This document shows, piece after piece, positions 1 to 9,322 of a stretch of 18,263 nt of DNA (the first letter of the stretch is position 1; each line of letters starts with the position of its first letter). Made by a program: the position numbers and the translations under genes. This DNA comes from Knufia peltigerae (Eukaryota; Ascomycota; Eurotiomycetes; Chaetothyriales; Trichomeriaceae), in contig JAPDRN010000254.1 of the NCBI GenBank assembly GCA_030247855.1, positions 1 through 18,263 on the forward strand, in the 5' to 3' direction. Below the pieces are notes generated by a model. It was not told where the DNA came from and ran no database searches. It worked only from the letters and a program-made list of their open reading frames with translations.

Positions 1-1791
1 CGACCTGGGGAGGGGGGTGGGTGTGCGAAAAAGAACAAGAAAGCGGACGGGCGTTATCTTGCAGGCCTGTTCAAAGTCTGGGTAGCTGTCAAAAAATGAT
101 GCAGGTTCTAAGTCTGACTTGCATCTTGACAGCACCAGCGGCGTCCCCTCTTCTTACCGCAGTCCCCTCCCGGACCCCGCCGCAGCTTTTCTCGATGTGA
201 GCGAGACTCGAGTCCATGATGCACCATGGTGGAGGGGGCTGTTGAGCCCTTTTGCGCTGTGCATGACGCCTGGGGAGGACCCGTTGAATGCAATGCATGT
301 ACAGCGTGGCTAGATCCAAGGACATTTTTCCGTGGTGCCGCTCAATGATGTCGTTGCGGGGGTGTCCGTTCTACTCGTACCAGAGACCCTAGGGCAAGAC
401 CCTAGACCGGGATTAAAAATGAACAAGGAACAGGGAGGAGAGAGGAGGGAGCAGCATATCCGAGTTCAAGGTGTCATACGGAAGACGGATGAGGAGATGG
501 AGGGGGTGGATTGGATGGGAAAGAAGAGGCTGGGTTTAGGATGATGGAGGGATGGATGGAGGGTGCGAGGGAGGGAGGGAGGGAAGGGAAGGGCGCAACA
601 CTGTGACGCCTGAATGGTCATGCTTTCTCGACCCACGACGACGATCCGAAACTTCATCATCTTGTGCCTGCAAACTATTCGAATTTGCCCCCAGTCGTCA
701 AGAATTCGGCCGACATGGGACTTTGCAGGTACTATGCAAGATGCAAGTGTCTCCAAGCAAGTTCTCTGGATTCAGTACCCCTGTCTGGCGGTCGCTGCCC
801 TTTCTGTCGTTCGTTGGCCCTTGTCATCGATAAGCGAGAGGCGAGTGGTGCCCAGGGAGCCCGCAATTGTCAGCTGCAGGTGCAGGGGTTTTGAGAGGCC
901 ACTTAACCTGCTTCTGGTAACCTCAGACTGACTTCGTTACCTCATGCGAATACTGCTCTGCCCATCCCATCATGTTCCGTTCTTGTCCTGAAGCTCATCG
1001 AAGCGAGATGGGTGGTGTGAGCAGCGCATATGCCTGGGCAACACGTCGCTTGTAGCTCCTACGCACTCTGTGGAATAGTTTACCTGTCGTACTAGAGTGA
1101 ATGCGTACACATCATCAACGAAGCCATCGCTTGGACCATGTAACGGTTTCTACGTCTATCCGGCAATACTTGCATCAAATGTACAAGTACTCGTACTCGT
1201 AGTAGTGAACAGAACCAAAGCTTCGAGTAGTGCCACCCAGGCGCGCAAAGTCATGATGAGCAAGTAAGTCTCTGAGCTTTTTCTTCTCTCTCGCCTGCAG
1301 AAGTGCAAAAGTCTCTGAATGTGATGTAACTGTTCTTGTGTATTGTACAAAGTCGATTTCCAATGCTAGACTGACTTGACTGATCTGCCTCAATCCTAAA
1401 ATCCATTTCCACTGTCCCAAAGTATCTTGCTGCTGAGAAAGCTATGCAGACACTCATGAAAAATCCCTCGATACGTGAAAAAAGCATAATTCATCACACA
1501 AAATTTCTCTTCCTTGCTTGAGAAAATCAATATACTGTGAGTCATGTAAGTCTCCTGTATGGTGGTTGTACATAGTGGCCCATGACCCCTCTGATTTTGA
1601 AGTAAAATATCCCATCCCGCTTCCTTGTTGCGTTGTAGTAGTATATCTCATGCATAATCGTGAAAAAATGATCAGAAAAGTGAATATCCCATCCCATCAT
1701 GAACATCTAAGGAGTCTTGTTTTTAGCGGTTTAAAATCCTTGTAGTCGCCGTTTGCCCCTTTCCCTCGTGAATCGAAAAATGTTGCTGTTT
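1..1791. other. Gene-free left flank
   Basis: No reading frame here looks like a protein. The open frames on both strands are short (about 60-105 residues), overlap one another and lack recognisable motifs. The stretch lies beyond the 3' end of the homeodomain gene, so it probably holds that gene's 3' untranslated region at its right end and intergenic sequence elsewhere. The only clear structure is the purine-rich, G-triplet tract described separately, plus short GTAC/CGTACT-type repeats near 1186-1206. A promoter for a gene off the left edge is possible but unsupported. Confidence 0.5.
415..593 (+). repeat. Purine-rich tract with six G-triplets (possible G-quadruplex)
   Basis: The plus strand is strongly purine-biased across most of this interval, with a mixed interruption near 452-481. 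At 569-593 six GGG runs are separated by only one or two A residues (569-571, 573-575, 577-579, 581-583, 586-588, 591-593). This fits the usual G-quadruplex pattern of four G-runs with short loops. GGA/TGGA low-complexity units precede it at 540-565. The sequence itself is certain; any folding or function is inference. Confidence 0.6.
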
Positions 1792-2910
1792 TCATGCACG
1801 GCTTTGCAGGGTCTTCGCCCTCTCGCGCTTGAGTTTAAGTGCTGGGAGCTGTCGGCGACGAGCATTGATGAACCAATTGCTGATCTAAGGAGTTTGTCAG
1901 TATATAGATTCGTAGATCGATAGTAGTGCAAGAGTACTCACCTGACTGATGGTCAAACCAGTGCGTTGGATAAAGACCTGCTTCTGTTCATCACTTGGGT
2001 AAGGATGATCCAGATGGTCCTGCAGCCACAGGCGAAGAATGTCTGTGATGGGCTTGGGGAGATTGCCACGGCGTCTTCGGCCACCGGCGTGAGAAGGATA
2101 GCCCATCATAGGGTAGGACAAAAGCTGGCCGTACTTGACATGGTATGGCGAAGTGTCCACCGAGCGGTAACCACCAGCATATTCAATTGGGCTTCGATAC
2201 TGATCATAGGGTTGCCCATATCTGTTAAAGTCCACTGATTGATATGATCGGTCCATGGCCATGTATGGGTTGTATCGAGGGGTAGAATGGACTTCGGGAG
2301 TCCTCCATCGCTGGTATGTGTCGGGGCTCTCATGGGCTTGTCGAGGGATTGAATAGGCCGATGGGTAAACGCTCTCCTGGGTGTCGGAGGGAATCATGGG
2401 CTGGGCCATGCCGAACTGTGCTGGAACTGTTGGGCCCGCGCTCATTGGAACAGGGTCGGTGTAAGTCGAAGACGTCGACCACGGCGAGCTGTACTCTGCT
2501 GGTGTTCTGGCAGGAGTTTGTAATTGAAGAGATGGTGGGAGTCCGTTCATCTGAATGTGACTCGAGTTGTCTGCTGGGTAGGCCAATGGGCTGGAATGTG
2601 GTTGAGCCGGTGCTGGAACTGCGGCGACACTCATGCCGGTGGTCGGTTGTGAGCTGAGATATGATACTGCCATGGGCCGTGACGACGGCACTTCTTGGGC
2701 GTTGGACTCGAGAGTGTTCCCGCGCGGAGGAGGGATGACCTGATCATCAATGTCAGCAACGAGCATTGTCTCGTCGTCGTCGGGACAACCTACTTCTCGA
2801 ATAGATGGGAGCTGCTGCTCAGGCTGAGGTATTTCGAGCCTTGGTTGAGAAGGCACTGGTTGGTTGTGAGAAGGATAAGGTCTGGCAGAACTTTGGCTGT
2901 AGTGGTCCAT
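1792..2910 (-). CDS. TALE (KN-type) homeodomain transcription factor
   Basis: This is a two-exon gene: exon 1 at 2910-1942, an intron at 1941-1885, and exon 2 at 1884-1792. Together they encode 353 residues. The first ~275 residues are rich in P, S, Q and Y and look disordered, with an acidic DDDE patch near residue 45. The homeodomain begins with an RRRR cluster near 278. It carries the three-residue loop extension (P-Y-P at 303-305) that defines the TALE superclass, and ends with the recognition helix NWFINARRR (326-334), which has the TALE-typical Ile at homeodomain position 50. A basic tail (KLKRERAK) follows. Exon 1 alone lacks the recognition helix; only splicing restores it, in phase 0. 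The start at 2910 is the first Met after an in-frame stop at 3012-3010, and it has an A-rich Kozak context. The product should be a nuclear DNA-binding regulator. Fungal relatives act in development and morphogenesis, but I cannot assign an orthologue or targets. Confidence 0.93.
1885..1941 (-). other. Intron of the homeodomain gene
   Basis: On the minus strand the donor is CAG|GTGAGT (GT at 1941-1940). A CTGAC branch-site match lies at 1900-1896, and the acceptor is CCTTAG (AG at 1886-1885). The length is 57 bp, typical of filamentous ascomycetes. Removing it joins TISQ to ISNWFINARRR in frame, giving a canonical homeodomain helix 3. Reading through instead gives 14 unrelated residues and a stop. 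Confidence 0.93.
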
Positions 2911-3250
2911 GTTTTGAAGGAATGACTTTGATGGAAGACGTGACAGTGAATATGATGGTTGAGCTTGATGAATTGGGATCCAGAGAAGGGCAGAGTCGAG
3001 GATAGATATTCACTTGAGATACAAGCGGGTCTGCACGTCCCAGGTCTGTTCACAGTCGTTGCGCAACGTCTGTCCGCGAATCAGTCCGACTATGTGGAGC
3101 AAGAGCTCTGTGCACCTGTCGGCCTGCAGGAGGTCTAAAGTCTAGGAGTCTTTGAGGGAGGTTGACAGTGCATTGACAGTACGCAAAACACAAAAACAAA
3201 GACAAAGCAGGAGCCCAAGATAGTATGGAGCCTTGATATCGCGTCAGTCA
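2911..3250 (-). promoter_or_regulatory. Upstream leader/promoter of the homeodomain gene, with upstream ATGs
   Basis: This lies immediately 5' of the homeodomain ATG. On the minus strand, ATGs at 3053 and 3013 open reading frames that stop only at 2790 and 2819, past the true start and out of its frame. If transcription begins upstream of 3053, these would tend to reduce initiation at 2910. A pyrimidine-rich stretch on the minus strand (3212-3184) is the kind of element often found near fungal promoters. The transcription start is unknown, so the regulatory role is inference. Confidence 0.35.
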
Positions 3251-4231
3251 AAAAAGATCGAGACACTGATGGGTAGCCCGAACCTGGCATTGCAGGACCA
3301 ATACGTCGACACTTCATACCATTCCAAATCCGACCGTGTTCGCCAGCGCAAGGTATATGAAAGAGGCAAAGACGGAGTCGTGTGGGGCAGATATGCACAA
3401 AATTCACATATACTAGCCCTACCTCTACTGCGCGCTCTGTAGGCGTTCGAGTAGGTCGAGTCGTGTTATGGGCTGGCTTGTGGTGGTGGCGTGGTCCCCA
3501 CCAGATTCCAGGCTATCCGCCAACCGTGTTATACCACTTTTGCGTTTTACTGAAGATAGTCAGGGACCATTCGAACATGTCTCTGTTTGGGTGGTGTGGG
3601 CCCTAGACTCCTCATTCTGGAGTAGCCTCGATGGAGATGTGGAATACTGACGCTGTGCCTCCATTTGGCCTTGCTGGCGCTGTCCCCGTTTGGCTCCCCC
3701 TGCCACCTTGGATCGGGCAAGTTCGAAAAGACAGACAGCGGCTGCCAGTTTCAAGGAGCATTGACTGGTCTTTGCTTACGGCAGAAGAACAGCCCAGCAA
3801 ATTACCGCAGACAGGCACGGACAGCAATAGGGGCGCAAAGATGCGCGCACCTCGCGATGCAAAGGTCTGGCGACGCGATGCGATACAAGACGATTTGTGC
3901 CGTATCAATAATGACGGTTGCGCCTCCAACGGCAGAGCATCCCGCTACTATCCAACCTATAGACCAAATTCGGCAGCACAAGGGTTGATCACAATCTTTT
4001 CAGGATCTCTTCGGATGTGGCTAGTGACCGTGGCTGCATCATCGTTCAGGGACCGCTGAAATCATCCTACAGTAGATGCTGCACCTGCAGCGCCTCGCCT
4101 CGTAGCTTTGCTGCGAAAACGAGTCTCGACTGCCCTTTCGAGTCTCGGGACTTGTCCCAGATGGCTCTGCCGACAACGTTTTGAGACTGGAGCGCGATGC
4201 AGCCATCTCAATGCAGCACTGTCCGAGCCCA

Positions 4232-4252
4232 CCGCACCCAAAATCGGTGCGG
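4232..4252. repeat. 7-bp inverted repeat (GC-rich hairpin)
   Basis: CCGCACC (4232-4238) and GGTGCGG (4246-4252) are exact reverse complements separated by 7 nt. The hairpin is isolated and not followed by a T-run. Its function is unknown. Confidence 0.5.
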
Positions 4253-5919
4253 CCGGCCAAAGGCCACCCTGGGCCTCCTGCAAGAGCCAACCTAACACAG
4301 TCAAGCCCTTGAAAGTGTTAACCTGGGGACCTGTGGCCGCTGCCGCCAATCCACAGTCGCCTGATGGCGTTATGCGGCGACCAGGCCTGGGCCGTAATCT
4401 AGTTTTGCAGAGGACGCCACACCCGATGGGTTGGGGTTAGATCGGGCGATGCAAGCTATCAGCAGGGACAGCTGGGCAACGCAGCCCATAGTTCTCTCGG
4501 GAAGGCCTTCTCCATGTCTAAAGGAATGGTGACTTGGCATAACGCGTGAATTGTAGTGCGATACCACACTCCTCATCGCGAACGATGCATTTGTACGAGG
4601 CGTTCTGCCATCCGTTTAGCTTGATATGCAGGAGCTCGAATAGTTTCTGCCACCACACCGAGATCTGTTCGAGTCTGCTGGGAGGTTGCCGGGCCGTTCG
4701 TCCTTGATCAGCGCAATCCAGGGACATGATTTGATAGCCCAATGTGGACAGCGACCTGCCGAGGTTGGATCGTCACTGAGGGCTGAAGGACGTACAAGCC
4801 CCCTCCAGGGTATATCCGATCTCATCAGGACTTGGCACCATTGTCCCTGGTTGCGCACCCTGCCTCTAATCTTGTACGATACGGACATCTGTACCCCAGG
4901 ATCTCGACTTGTCATGTTCAGGCCATCTTCACGTAATTCGGGCCTCTTTTCAATGCCTGGCCCTGTACTAGACCACACTCTTGTAGCTGATGATGAGATT
5001 GTTGACCAAAGGTGGGACGGTAAGCAGGACTCCAACATTACTTCATGTGCGCTTTTTGACGAGGATTAGTATGAGTCTGCAAACCAGTCGACTCTTCTTG
5101 CCACCTGCTGCATCCTCCGAGCACTACTCAGCACCGAGCAAACCTGACGGCATACGTGCATTTGCTACTTCTGGTGGATTAGCCTTTTCTCTCTCTGTTG
5201 GGAAAGGCTCGGATTGTCTAGGACCGAAGGAGCTAATGTAGACAGCCACAAAGGAACGTGTTCAGATGGTATGTAATTGCTGTACATGGTGGGCCGAGAC
5301 TGAGCCAGAGGTTGGTGAGCAAGGATGTTCGGATGGCATCCGAAGAAAAATTACGGTGGTTTGAGTGGCTCCGTCGAACCCGCCTTGCAGCTTTGTCCCG
5401 CCTTCAGGTGAACCTTGTTCAAGAGAGGCGATGGTCCTCGGCTTTACATTGGGGCATATGTATGTGATCACAGGGGCCGTAGCTCACCCAGTTGCATTCT
5501 CTCTTTCTCAGCACATTCCAAGACTAACAAGGCGGGGGAAAGGCCTTCCGCCCGCTTCGCCTCTCTGCACGAGACATTGCTCTGGTTGGCCCACCAGTTC
5601 CTAAGAAATGGAATCTTGGGGAGGGATGATGTTTCAATGAATCATTACGTCCAAAAGACTTTTCGAAATCGTTATGCCCTCTCCTCGGGCCCCTTTTGCT
5701 TGCTTACTTTATCCTTGCGGTAAGAGAGCTAAAGCCAGAGCCAGATTCTGCAAAAGGCTGAACAAGAATATCAAATCCGCCTCACGCATTACTGCAAGCT
5801 ATTGAGGGTCTGCCTACGCAACCTGTGGACTAGCATTGCAGGAAGAGCGAGAAAAAGACCTGCTTACCTGGTGGTGGGCAACGAGAAGAATAGTGTGAAC
5901 TGGACCGAGCCCACAGCGC

Positions 5920-6278
5920 TTAGCGGGCCGTTCGGCTGCGGATGGCATTGGCCGAGGCGAAAAGTTCCCAGTGTAAAATCTTCGCTCGAGACCTACAAGA
6001 GCTTCGAAGTGGACGCAATATACGCGATTCAAATAAAGTTATCCGCTAAACTTATATAGGCTGGGGTTACCCGCTATACTCAATACAACAACTACTACGA
6101 TTGGTCAAGGTCGCCGTCTTACCCGCCGGACCTTGGCATCCGCTATGAACCTTGATGATAGGCAAGTTCAAATGTCCCTGATGAATAATTCCCAGACCCT
6201 GAATTATTTTCTACTGTATCTTGAATTCAGTTCCATAATTTCATAGGCAGTTCCCTACGGCCCCAGACGGTCCGCTAA
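5920..6278. repeat. Cluster of CCGCTA-type octamer repeats
   Basis: The motif YCCGCTAW occurs four times on the plus strand within 240 bp: 6042-6049, 6070-6077, 6139-6146 and 6271-6278. There is one inverted copy at 5920-5927. This is well above chance for a six- to eight-base motif. Dispersed short motifs of this kind can mark the subterminal region of DNA transposons (fungal hAT elements have comparable ones) or an array of binding sites for one regulator. No transposase remnant, terminal inverted repeat or target duplication is visible, so neither reading is established. Confidence 0.4.
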
Positions 6279-7357
6279 TCGCGCAATACAAGGTAGAGGT
6301 CCACGGCCTAATGCATATCAATCTCAAGCTCGTTAATGACCTAATTGAATCCGGGTTTTGGTCAGCCCAGCCCACATTTCACGTACTGCGGCGCAGAAAG
6401 TGCCCAGCCCTTTTGGAAGCCCTAACATCTCAGCTGATGGGATGAGTCTCCGCACCCTCGATACTTCCATACCCCTCTGGTTCTACGTAAGGACCGGCCA
6501 CTTCCGGGCTTTGAATTGGAGGGTCGAACTGGAGGGTTGAGAGACTCTGCCACAGTGACATACGATAGCAGCACATATCTGCCGTTCACAATCAAGGAGT
6601 GACGCCTTTCGCGACTCCTCCAATATCGGGCTTTTTACGACAATTCCGATCACCAATTATGAGAAGGGGGCTTTTGGCTTCTACGTTATGCTGTCGAGCC
6701 AAATAGGCGCGTCTCCCGCAATAGGCCCAGCCCAGGTGGTAGTGGTATCGGGATCTGAATATGCGTACGGCCAAGTCCATCGCCGCGCCCTCATCTGGCT
6801 GGCCCTATCGCGGGCTCCGAGAAGAGAATCCTTGGGGGTTACGACTGCACTTCTTCACCACTACGCCTTTAGTGCAACCATTGCGCTGGGCCTGAATCGT
6901 TATCGATTCGGATGGAAGGTCTATATCTCGCCATCGACCAGACGTCGAGTGTCGAACATGGGTGTACCTTGCTGGGCCGTACATGACTTCAAGATTTGAT
7001 TTTATAGCGTTCGACTATCAACCGAACCCCGACGATCTGGTTCGAACTTTTGCAATTTCGTTCAGGGTTTTTCCTCCGGGCTGCTCGGAAGCGACAATGC
7101 GACGAGACTTTGACTTTGCCATCATCGCTTATCGTCCTGGAATGAGCCTGTGAGGTCTTCGCTTCCCCGCAACCAAGACTCTTAGTCTCGACGTACGCAC
7201 TTTGGCGATATATTAGCAGATTTACTGCGAAGTTGTAAAAATAGGCAGTGATCAACACGAAGGGACAGAAGAAACAGGATATTTTCAGCTTGAACTTTCG
7301 TGAATCATGAAGCCACAGACGTGAAACTTTCATGAAATATTCGGGCGACGAGACTTC

Positions 7358-7374
7358 CCGCCTCTGGGAGGCGG
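7358..7374. repeat. 7-bp inverted repeat with 3-nt loop
   Basis: CCGCCTC (7358-7364) and GAGGCGG (7368-7374) pair perfectly around TGG. This gives a compact GC-rich stem in the gene-poor interval. No gene ends nearby, so a terminator reading is unsupported. Confidence 0.5.
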
Positions 7375-7489
7375 CACAGCCCCCCGGAACCGTCGTAGAC
7401 GACACATCCTGGCCATTTGCTCAAAGCAGATAGTGAGGCCGTCACTCGTTCTCAACCTTTTCGATGAGTTGATAAAAGGCAATCTCACT

Positions 7490-7565
7490 TTTATGTCAAG
7501 GGTCAGCAACTCTATCGAAAGCGATCTTGAAAGGGTGTTTCTAAATGTTCAATCCTTGACATAAA
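7490..7565. repeat. 12-bp perfect inverted repeat flanking 52 bp
   Basis: TTTATGTCAAGG at 7490-7501 is the exact reverse complement of CCTTGACATAAA at 7554-7565. The whole unit is 76 bp. The size and symmetry would suit a tiny MITE-like remnant, a paired binding site or a structured RNA. I see no clean target-site duplication next to the arms. The inner 52 bp has no coding potential. Confidence 0.5.
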
Positions 7566-8515
7566 TGATAGCAGGGGAGTGTCGAGACAGGGAAATAACC
7601 ACTAGTCATCGATACTCGAAGCTAGCTGAATGCCAGCACTATACGGAGTAGTGTCGTCGTAGGAACAGTCGTGGAGGGGTAAGAATTCTCCCATCTTGAC
7701 CGTCTTGCGACAATGAGGGCACTACCGAACAGGGGGGACATATTGGGCCGGTCGCACTAATCCCGATTGACGCCGAACATCACCAGTATTCTACCCTCTC
7801 CCCATGGTCGCGTCTCGCGTCATCCTCCACCAGCCTTCAAGTTTCATCATGTCATGCCAGATTTCCAATATTCGCCTCGATCGAGTCCGACCTGTCTTCA
7901 ACGTGGAAGACCTGTATTACAGCACAGCTAATGTCGGCTATTGTGAGGGGGAAGCATTTAGTCGAATTTAAGCGAAGCACTACCATTTTGGATCAAATAT
8001 GCCGTGAAGCTGCAGGCGATATGCACCTAAGCAATTAGCCAGAGAGCTTTCGGATTTCCACCTTTCTGCGAATGATCTGGCCAGATCCCTCAGCTTTGTA
8101 TTTTCATTTGCATGGGTATCCGTAAAAGGATGAAATATTTAGAACAAGCTGGGCTGAAGGTGGCTCCTTTTTTGAGGTGAAATTTTACCTAAGCAAACTC
8201 CTACTGTACATGCTCGTACATTGCTTCTACTGTACTGTACCATAGCAACAAGACCGTACTCGAAATCGTCCGCCGCCACCGTCTCTTGGCTTGGCCACCA
8301 CCGGCCCGCGCAAACGTTTGTGCAGAAATGCCAGCTTCAAGGTTTGACGGTGCTGTTTGCTGCATTCAACCTGCACTGCGGCACCAGGGAAAGGAATTCC
8401 TGGCGAAGGATGAATGCAGGTTTCACGATAGTATCGAAAGACTATGCATCATTCCATCACTTCTCCCTAAGCGAATCCGATTTTTCCTTCATCGCATTCT
8501 GAAGAGGGAAACATC

Positions 8516-8534
8516 GGCATGCAGCAGGCATGCC
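8516..8534. repeat. 7-bp inverted repeat around paired GCATGC sites
   Basis: GGCATGC (8516-8522) and GCATGCC (8528-8534) are exact reverse complements with a 5-nt loop. Each arm contains the self-complementary hexamer GCATGC. It lies about 790 bp upstream of the maltase start. It could be a dimeric binding site or chance symmetry. Confidence 0.4.
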
Positions 8535-9322
8535 CGAACGAGAAAACTATTGTAACTACTGCACCTCCTAGCGTCCCACACCAGCTGCAGGCCGAGAGAT
8601 GAAGACCGTACGACGTGGCCATTTTCGAACTCACTGCATCGCCTCCCCTGCGCACAATGGCAACCCTGCCGTTGCCAGACAACCTAGGATGATGGCCATA
8701 CAGACACCTACCTGGATGTAGTAACTCATACAGTCCACCAAAAAATCTTTCATCTCGGGGCCATAGTTTATGCGTCCCGGTGTTCAGCCTTGCGCCGGCG
8801 ATATCATCGGGGAAACCTCACATCTTCGGACAATTATGCGCCCAAACTAATCACTCTGTCTATATGACAACGTCCTTGGTCACTGGACTACAAGCTTCAC
8901 CAGGCGAATGAGCAGCCGGCTCTCACAGGTAGGCATGGCTAATGACCGCGAGATCAGCAGTATTATAACAGGGCCGCCTACCCCATTCGTACCTCTGACC
9001 GACCTCAAGCCAATGTCAACAACCCTCGTGCCGGCAGCTTGGAGATGAAGTTGTTTGCGAAGCCGAAAGTGAGGAGTACAGTTGTAACGTTCCCCTCAAA
9101 TACAGAATAAAGAAGGAGAGGGTTCCTTTGATGTTCCGGTTGTACTTCCTCCAAACCTTTTCGTAAGAGTGCGCTAGGTTGATCTTTCTCCAGCTTTGCC
9201 AGTGTGCAGGCGTGTGTTGTTTTGTCATATCACTATCATAGAGAATCCCGCCGTCGAGAGTCTTGTACAGACGCTCCTTCCAGCCTCCCCCGATTGAACG
9301 CCCAGAAAGCACCAGAATCATT

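Larger units (their letters stand above)
3251..9322. other. Long gene-poor interval
   Basis: I find no supportable gene in about 6 kb. The longest open frames (3631-4059 plus, 142 aa; 4616-5038 minus, 140 aa; 6989-7405 minus, 138 aa) have no domain, no plausible splice continuation and arbitrary composition. I saw no reverse transcriptase, integrase or transposase motif and no tRNA. CG dinucleotides remain common, so this is not strongly RIP-mutated DNA. It lies between the 5' ends of two divergently oriented genes. It may therefore hold the promoter of the homeodomain gene on the left and of the maltase on the right, with older repeat remnants in the middle. Confidence 0.5.

Noticed and set aside
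3631..4059. 142-codon plus-strand open frame
   Set aside because: It has no recognisable motif and arbitrary composition. Overlapping frames of similar length on both strands give no reason to prefer it.
4616..5038. 140-codon minus-strand open frame, and a 127-codon plus-strand frame overlapping it
   Set aside because: Neither strand gives domain-like sequence or convincing splice extensions.
6989..7405. 138-codon minus-strand open frame near the repeat cluster
   Set aside because: I looked for transposase or reverse-transcriptase motifs because of the nearby repeats and found none.
9263..9322. Upstream in-frame ATG of the maltase
   Set aside because: The extra 20 residues are atypical for the family, which starts close to the PNWWKAS segment, and the downstream ATG gives the expected length.
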